Positions 22,601 to 31,600 of a stretch of 64,000 bases of DNA are shown here, piece after piece. The position numbers were made by a program, and so were the translations under genes. The notes under the pieces were generated by a model, which searched no databases, had not been told where the DNA came from, and saw only the letters and a list, made by a program, of their open reading frames with translations. The number at the start of each line of letters is the position of its first letter. The first letter of the stretch is position 1. This DNA comes from Pseudomonas baetica (GTDB lineage: Bacteria; Pseudomonadota; Gammaproteobacteria; Pseudomonadales; Pseudomonadaceae): positions 5,018,001 to 5,082,000 of the forward strand of contig NZ_PHHE01000001.1 in NCBI RefSeq assembly GCF_002813455.1. Direction: 5' to 3'.

Positions 22601-25600
22601 ATCACCGCCAACCACAGCGCCATCGCGGCCTCGCATCTGGCGTATTTCCTCGACCTCGACGGCCCGGTGATGGCCCTCAACACCGCCTGTTCCTCGGGGC
22701 TGGTGGCCTTGCACCAGGCCTGCCAGAGCCTGCGCCTGGGCGAGTGCGAGATGGCCCTGGTCAGCAGTGCCAACCTGATGCTCATGCGCCAGTCGTTCAC
22801 CCGCATGGACGAGGCCGGCATGCTGTCGCCGGACGGCCGCTGCCACACCTTCGACCAGCGGGCCAATGGCATGGTCCCCGGCGAGGCGGTGGTGGCGCTG
22901 GTGGTCAAGCCGCTGTCGAAGGCCCTGGCCGACGGCGACCCGATCGTCTCGGTGATCGCCGCCAGCGCGATCAACTACGACGGCAAGACCAACGGCATCA
23001 CCGCGCCCAACGGCGCCGCGCAGGCGCGGCTGCTGGCCTCGACCTACGAGGCCTGCGAACTGGCGCCAGGGCAGATCGATTATCTGGTCACCCACGGCAC
23101 CGGCACCGCCCTGGGCGATGCGGTGGAGGTCAATGCCCTGGCACAGGTCTTCGGCCAGTCGCAGGAGGGGGCCCATTGCGCGCTGACCTCCACCAAGACC
23201 AACTTCGGCCACTGCCTGGCCGCATCGGGCCTGGTCAGCACCTTGTGCCTGGCATCGGCGCTGCGCCACGAAACCATCCCGCCGAGCCTGAATTTCGAGA
23301 CCCACAACGACTTTGTCGACTGGCAGGCCAGTGGCTGCTTTGTCAACACCGCGCCGCGCCCATGGCCGGTCAAGGCCGACGGCCCGCGGCACGGCGCGGT
23401 GAGTGCCTTTGGCATGAGCGGCACCAATGCCCATGCGGTGCTGCGTGACCTTGCGCCCGGCGAGCGTCGCCAGCCGCAGCGCTTCCAGGCGTCGCCGGCC
23501 TATCTGCTGGTGCTGTCGGCGCGATCGATCCTGTCGCTGTGCGACCGGGTCGAGCAGTTGATCGAGGTGCTGGTCGGCAACCCGCAACTGGAGCTGGCCG
23601 CAGTCAGCCACAGCTTGCTCGACGGCCGCCATCACTTCGAATACCGCTGCGCCCTGGTGGTAGAGGATCAAGCTTCGGCACTGGACCTGCTGCGCCAGCT
23701 GGCCAGCGAGTACCTGCCACAGGCGCGGGCCCGGGCGGCCAGCGACGATGCCTTCCCGGCGCAGGTGTTCCAGGAGCGGGTACTGCTCGGCAAAGGCGAC
23801 AAGCGCCAGGCGCCGCAACCCTCCATCGTGCGCACCATCGAGCAATGGGTGCGGCTACTGGGGGATGACCTGGACGCCACTCCACAGGTCGAGGGCTACG
23901 AGGAGACCCTGCGCGGCCTGGCCGAGTTCTACTGCCAGGGCTACGCGCTGCCCTGGCACCTGCGTTACCCGCGGCAGGCGCCCGTGCGCCTGCAACTGCC
24001 GACCTATCCCTTCGAGCATGGCCACTATTGGGTCGATCCCCAGGGCCCCGGTCGCGGCAGGCAAGCGCCTGCGCCGGCGGTCCGGCCGCTGGTGCGCCAC
24101 CAGACCTCCCAGGCCAACGGCGAACATTTCGTCTCGGCGTTCAGCGGGCAAGAGTTTTTCCTGGCCGACCATGTGGTGCAAGGGCATCACGTGCTGCCAG
24201 GGGTGGCTTACCTGGAAATGGCCCTGCAGGCCGCCACGGCGCTGCATCCCCACTGGCGCAGCGCGCGTATCGCCAAGGTTGGCTGGATGGCGCCCTTGAT
24301 CTGGGACGCCGAGCGGTCGCGGCAGGTGGAAACCCGGCTGACTCCGCTGGAAGGCGGCTTCGCCTACCGCATTGCCAGCCGCCTGGCGGATCAGCCCGAG
24401 TCTGAGCCGCTGGTGCATGGCCAGGGCGTGGTCACGCTGTTCGACACGGCCCTGGCCGAAGACTGCGACGTGCTGGATATCCAGGCGCTCAAGGCGCGCA
24501 GCCGCCATGTCCTGTCCGGGGCCGACTGCTACGCCGCTTTCCAGGCCGCGGGGCTGGCCTACGGGCCGGCCTGCCGGGTGATCGAGGCGGTCTACCGCGA
24601 CGCGCGCCAGTGCCTGGTGCGCCTGGTACTGCCCGAGGCGCCGGGCAGCCAGCCCGCCAGCGCCTGGACCTTGCACGCCGCCTTGCTGGACGGTGCGTTG
24701 CAAGGGGTGGCGGGGTTCTTCCTCGGCGCGGATGGCCGCGGCAGCCTGCCGCCGAAAGTGCCGTTCGCCCTGGAGCGGATCGATATCCATGGCCGGCTCG
24801 ATGCCTCGCTGTGGGCGCTGCTGAGCCTCGATGAACAGGGTGCCGTGAGCAAAGTCGATGCGCGGCTGTACGACGATCAGGGCCAACTGCGGGTCAGCCT
24901 GCGGGGGCTGGCGGCCCGGGACATTGCCCTGGGCGCCGGCGAGGCCCCCGCGCCGATCCGCCTGCTGCGCCAGTGGCAGACGGTGGCCGAGGCCGACGCC
25001 GTGCCGGCTGTGAACGGCGAACATCAGCTGTTGTTGCTCGCCGCGGGCGATCCGGCGCCGGCATTGAGCGGCCTGCGCCGATTGTTTCCCCAGGCGCGGG
25101 TCCAGGCGCTGGCGGTGGCCTGCACCGGCCAGGACAACCTGGCCCTGGCCCGGGATTACCAGGCGGCGGCCGAGGCACTGTTCGCCCATCTGCAAGGCTG
25201 CCTGGGGGCCGGCGCCAGCCAGCAGCCGCTGTTCGTCCAGGTGGTTCTGCTCGGCTGGCCGGCGGCGCCGGCGATGCTCGGCCTGGACGGCCTGCTGAAA
25301 ACCGCGAGCCTGGAAAACCCACGGCTGCGCGGACAACTGATCGCTACGCCGACCCTGGAGGCCCTCGAACGGCAGCCGATCGACGGCGGGCACGCCACGG
25401 TCTGGCTCGACGGCGGCCAGCAGCGGGTGCCGGTCTGGACCGACGGCGGGGCGCTGGCGGCCCAGCGGCCAGTGTGGAAGGACGCCGGCTGCTACCTGAT
25501 CACCGGCGGCGCGGGCGCCCTGGGACGGCTGTTTGCCCGCGACATCATCGAACACAGCCGCGATGCGCGCATCGTGCTGGTGGGGCGCTCACTGCTGAGC

Positions 25601-28600
25601 CCGGCCGAACATCAGCAATTGGCCGCCCTCGAACGGCGCGGGGCACGGGTCGAGTACTGCCAGGCGGACATCGGCCAACTGGCGGAAGTCGAAGCGCTGC
25701 TGGCCTCGGTGCAACAGGCCCATGGCCCCCTCAGCGGAGTGATCCATAACGCCGGTCTCATCGCCGACGACTTTATCGTCAACAAGACCCTGGCGCAGTT
25801 CGCCAGGGTGCTGGAACCCAAGGTGCGGGGCACCGCCAACCTCGACCACGCTACCCGCAACATGGCCCTGGATTACTTTGTGCTCGGTGCCTCGGCCAGC
25901 GGCGTGACCGGCAATGTCGGCCAGGCCGACTACGCGGCGGCCAATGCCTTCCTCGATGGCTTCGCCCAGGTGCGCAACCGGCAGGTGGCTCGTGGCGAGC
26001 GCCACGGCCATAGCTTGTCGATGGACTGGTCGCTCTGGGCCGAAGGCCGCATGCGCCCCGACGCCTCGACCGAGGAGCGGCTGTGGAGCCGCTCGGGCAT
26101 TCGCCCCCTGAGCACCGCGGTGGCGCTGGCGGCGCTGCGCGGCGCCCTGGCCGCGGGCGCGACCCAGGTGCTGGTGGCCGAGGGCGATCGTTCCCGGGCG
26201 CTGGCGTCCCTGGATTTGCACGAGAAGCCTCGGACCCGGGACGAGCAACCCCAGGCCGTGTCGGCCTCGACTCCAGCAGCCGCACCGAACGCCGAGCAGG
26301 TCCAGCAGTACTTCAAGCAATTGCTCTGCGATGTGTTCGCGCTGCCGGCGCATCGGATCGATGCCCGGGCGCCCCTGGAAGACTACGGCATCGACTCGAT
26401 CATGGTCGGCCGGCTGACCGCGCGGCTTGAAGAGGTGTTCGGGCCGCTGTCGAAGACCCTGTTCTTCGAATTCCAGACCCTGGAGAAACTCTGCGGGTAT
26501 TTCCTGGATCAGCACGGGCCGGAACTGGCGCGCCGCCTAGCCCCGGCCGCCGAGGCTACCGCGCCGCTGGCCCCGATGACGGCCCCGACGGTGACCGCGA
26601 CCGTTGCGCCCGAGCAGCCGGCGACCGTCGCCGAAGGGCCGATGGAGTTCGCCATCGTCGGGCTCAGCGGCCAATACCCGCTGGCGGCGGACCTGCAGCA
26701 GTTCTGGAGCAACCTGCGCGAAGGCCGCGACTGCATCACGCCGATCCCGGCCGGGCGCTGGAACCACGAACGCTTTTATAACGAGCAGAAAAATATTCCG
26801 GGCACCACCTATGGCAAATGGGGCGGTTTCATCGAGGATCTGGACTGCTTCGACACCCTGTTCTTCAACGTCTCGGCTCGCGAAGCCGAGCTGCTCGATC
26901 CCCAGGAGCGGCTGTTCCTGCAATGCGCCTACCACCTGCTGGAAGATGCCGGCTACACCCGGGCGAGCCTGGCCGCCACGGCCCGTCGCCATAGCCGCGA
27001 ACACAGCGCCGCCCAGCGCCTGGACAGCGCCGCCGTCGGGGTGTTCGTCGGCGCGATGTACAACGAGTACCAGCTCTACGGTCCCGAGGAGACGGTCCTG
27101 GGCCATCCGCTGGCGATTCCCGGAAACATCGCCTCGATTGCCAACCGGGTGTCCTATTTCTGCAACCTGCATGGCCCCAGTGTGACCCTGGACACCATGT
27201 GTTCCTCGTCGCTGACCGCGATCCACATGGCCTGCCAGAGCCTGCTGGCCGGCGACTGCGCCCTGGCGATCGCCGGCGGCGTGAACGTCACCGTGCACCC
27301 GAACAAGTACCTGGTGCTGGGCCAGGGCCGCTTCCTCTCCGACGACGGGCGTTGCCGCAGTTTCGGCGAGGGCGGCAGCGGCTATGTGCCCGGCGAAGGG
27401 GTCGGTGCGGTGCTGATCCGTCCGCTGGCGGATGCCCTGGCCCAGGGCGACCGCATTTATGGGGTGATCCAGGCATCGTCCATCAACCATGGCGGCAAAA
27501 CCAACGGTTTTTCGGTGCCCAACCCCAATGCCCAGGCGGCGCTGATCGAGGCTGCCTTGCAACGGGGCCGGGTCGACCCGCGCACTATCAGTTACATCGA
27601 GGCCCACGGCACCGGCACGGCCCTGGGCGACCCCATCGAAATCGCCGGGCTGGGCAAGGCCCTGGGGGCTGGCCCGCGGGAGTGCGCCATAGGCTCGGTC
27701 AAGTCCAATATCGGCCACTGCGAAAGCGCCGCCGGTATCGCCGGGCTGACCAAGATCCTGTTGCAGTTCCAGCACCGGCAACTGGTGCCGTCGCTGCACT
27801 CGGCGGTGCTCAACGGCAAGATCGGCTTTGCCGGCACGCCGTTCCGGGTCCAGCAGACCCTGGCGGACTGGCAGGTGGCCACGGGCGAGGCGCGAGTGGC
27901 GGCGGTGTCCTCGTTTGGCGCCGGCGGTTCCAATGCCCACCTGATCCTGCGCGAACCCACGGCGCAGGAAAGCGCCACCGCAACCGAGCACGACAACGGG
28001 CACGCCCGGGCGATCCCGCTGTCGGCGCGCACCGCGGGGCAACTGCGGGACAAGCTGGAACAACTGCGCCTGGCCCTGGCCGATGGCAGTCCGCGGACCC
28101 TGGCCGACATTGCCCACACCTTGCAGGAGGGGCGCGAAGCCATGCGCGAGCGGCTGGTGTTCATGGCCGACTCGCTGGAGACCCTGGCCACGCGCCTGCA
28201 GACCCTGAGCCTGAACTGGGCGCAGGTCGAGGCAGCGAGCGCCGAGGGCCTGTGGCGTGATCCGGCCGGGGCAGGGGTGTTCTTCCGCGCCCGGGCCGGC
28301 GCCGCGCCCGCCGAAGTTGCGGCCGGGGCTGACCTGGAGGCGCGTCTGCGGGCCTGGGTCGAGGGGGCCGCGCTGGACTGGGCCGAACTGCGCCCGGACC
28401 GCCTGGGCCGGCGCATCGGCCTGCCGCTGTACCCCTTTGCCAAGGAACGCTACTGGGCGCCCCTGGGACGGGATGCGCTTGCGCCGGCGTTGCCAGCAGT
28501 GGCGGACCAGCCGATCCTGGCCCGCACCTGGCACGCCGCACCTCTGCAACAGCCGGATGCTCCCGTCGCCCAAGGCGGGCTGCTGATCCTGTGCACCGAG

Positions 28601-31600
28601 CGCACCCACGCGCTGGCCCAGGGCCTGTTCGCCTCCGGCGGCCAGGGCCTGGATACGCATTACCTGGTGCACCAGGGCCAGGGCGCGCTCGACTTCCATG
28701 ACCCGGACACTACCCTGGCCGCCTATCGTCGCTGCCCGGGACCGTTGACGGGGCTGATCGACCTGACGGCCCTGGACGCCGGTTATGAGGCCGGCACCGC
28801 CCTCGAACGCGGCAAGCTGGCGCTGCTCCAGGCCTTTGTCGCCGAGCAGCGGCAACACGCGCCACGGTTGTTGCTGGTGAGCCATGGCCTGCATCCGTGG
28901 CAGATCCAGCCGACGTTGCAAGGCGCGCGCACCGCGGGCCTGTACCGGATGTTGAATGCCGAGTACCGCGGCGTGCGGGCCGGTGTGCTGGATACTGACC
29001 TAAACGCGGCGCAACAGAGCGCGCTGATCGCCCAGATCGAAGCCGAGTTCAACGCCGGGGCCCAGGCGGACTGCTGCTACCGCCAGGGCCAGCGGTTTGT
29101 CCCGGCCTTCGAGCCGATCGCCACGACCGAAACGACAGCGCCGGCCTACTGCGCGGACGATGTGCTGCTGGTGACCGGTGGCACCGGCGGGATCGGCGCG
29201 GCACTGGTGGACCACCTGGTCCAGGGCGGCGTGCGCGCCATTGCGATCATCGGCCGCGAGCCGTTGCCCGATGCCGGGCAGTGGCCACGGCTGCTGGCCG
29301 ATAAAGCCGCCGTCGACGACCGGGTAGTGGCCAGGGTGCGCCGCCTGCAAGCCTGGGTGGAGCAGGGCGTGCGGCTGGCCTATCAGGCGTGCAGCCTGGA
29401 ATCGCAAGAAGCCGTCGAGCAGGCCGTCGATCTTATCGAGGAGCGCCTGGGGCCGGTCACCGGGGTCTTCCACTGCGCAGGTTCCGTGAGTGCCGCGCCG
29501 GCCTTTATCAAGAAATCGCTGGCCGAGATGGCGGCGGTGTGCGCGCCGAAAATCACTGGCCTGGCGGCCCTGTATCAGCGCCTGGACAGTCAGCGGCTGC
29601 GCTTTTTCCTGATGTTTTCCTCGGTCTCGGCCAGCGTGCCGACCCTGGCGGCAGGGCAGAGCGACTACGCCATGGCCAATGCCTATATGGATCAGTTCGC
29701 CCTGGCCCACCGGCGCGCGGGGCTGTGCTCTGTGCAATGGCCGGCCTGGGCCGAGGTCGGCATGGCGGTGGGCAACGGCGGGCCGCTGGCGGTGCAGCTG
29801 GGGCTCAAGCCGCTGGACACGGCCGTCGGCCTGGGCTTGCTCGATCGGGTGCTGGCCCTGGCCCTGTCGCCGGCCAACCCGGGTGTGTGCCTGCCGTGCC
29901 ATGTCGAGGTCGAGCGTTTCAGCCCGGCGCGGTTGAGCGAACGACCCGCCGTCACCCCGGCGGCGAAAACCCCGGCCGCGCCGGCACCGGTGGCCGCGGC
30001 ATCCTTGCTGGCGGCGGTGGAAGCGACCATGCGCCAACTGCTGATGGAGGAGTTGAAATTCTCCGCCGAACAACTGACGGACCGCGACATGGCGTTCGCC
30101 GACTACGGCATCGAGTCGATCATGGTCCTGCAACTGATGGAGAGCCTCAGCGCCTGGGTGGGCAACCGCCTGGACCCGTCGCTGATGTTCGAGTTCACCA
30201 CCCTGGGCAGCCTGTGCGAGCACCTGGCAAGCACCTATTCTGAAGCCCTGGCGCAACACCTGGGGCTCCAGGATCAGGGCGCCGAACCGGCCCCGCTGGA
30301 GCAATCGGCTCCGGCAACGCTAGAACCGGTAGCCGCGGCCGAGCCCGCGCGGCCCGCGGAGATCGCCATCATCGGCCTGGCGGTACGCCTGCCCGGCGCC
30401 GCCGATACCCAGGCGTTCTGGGCCCTGCAAAGCAGCGGCGAATCGGCCATCGGGCCGATGCGCGAGCACCGCTGGCCGGGCGGCCATGGCCAGGCCCAGG
30501 GCGGCTGGCTGGACGGTATCGACCGGTTCGACCCGGCGTTCTTCGGCCTCAACCCCAAGGACGCGGCGGTGATGGATCCTCAGGCGCGGCTGATGCTGGA
30601 ACAGGGCGTCACGGCGCTGTTCGATGCCGGCTATTCGCTGCGGGAGCTGTCGGCGCGGCCGGTGGGGGTGTACATCGGCGGCCGTCTGCGGGTCACCGCC
30701 GATGCCCGCTCGCTGGCCGAGGCCAGCAACCCGATCCTGGGCGTGGGGCAGAACTACCTGGCGAGCAACCTGTCGCGTTTCTGCAACCTGACAGGTCCGA
30801 GCATGGTGGTGGACACTGCCTGTTCCTCGGGCCTGACCGCCATGTCCCTGGCCTTCGATGCCCTGCGCAGCGGCAGCATCGACATGGCCCTAGTGGGCGC
30901 CACCAGCCTGTTGACCTCGTCCGACGCCCATGACCTGTTCTCGGCGCGCAATATCCTTAGCCCCGACGGCGCCTTCAATATCTTCGACGACCGTGCCGCG
31001 GGGGATGTGCTGGGCGAAGGCGTGGTGGCCCTGGTGTGCAAGAACCTGGCCGCGGCGCAGGCCGACGGCGACCGGATCTACTGCGTGGTTAAGGGCCTGG
31101 CGGTGAACAACGACGGGCGCACCCTGGGGCCGGGCTCGCCCAGCCTCAAGGCGCAGCAGGAGGTGATGCGCCAGGCCCTGGCCCAGGCCGGGAAGACCCC
31201 GCGGGACGTGGGCTATATCGAGGTCAATGGCGGCGGTTCGGTGGTGGTCGACGCGGTGGAGATCAAGGCGCTGGCCCAGGTCTACCAGCTCAACGACAGC
31301 GCCCTGGACGCCTGCTGCCTGGGCTCGGTCAAGCCCAGCGTCGGCCATCTGCTGCTGAGCTCGGGGCTGGCCGGCTTCGCGCGCTGCGCCCTGAGCCTGC
31401 AGCAGCGGCAGATCGTGCCCAGTGCCTGTGGCCTGGCGCCTTTCGAACACTTCGATTTCGCCGCCTCGCGGGTGCACTTCAACCGGCGCACGCTGGATTG
31501 GAAAACCCCCGACGGCCGGCCCCGGGTCGCCGCCCAGAGTTGCTTCCCGGACGGCGGCACCAACTGCCATGTGATCCTCGAAGAGTTCATCGCCGACGTT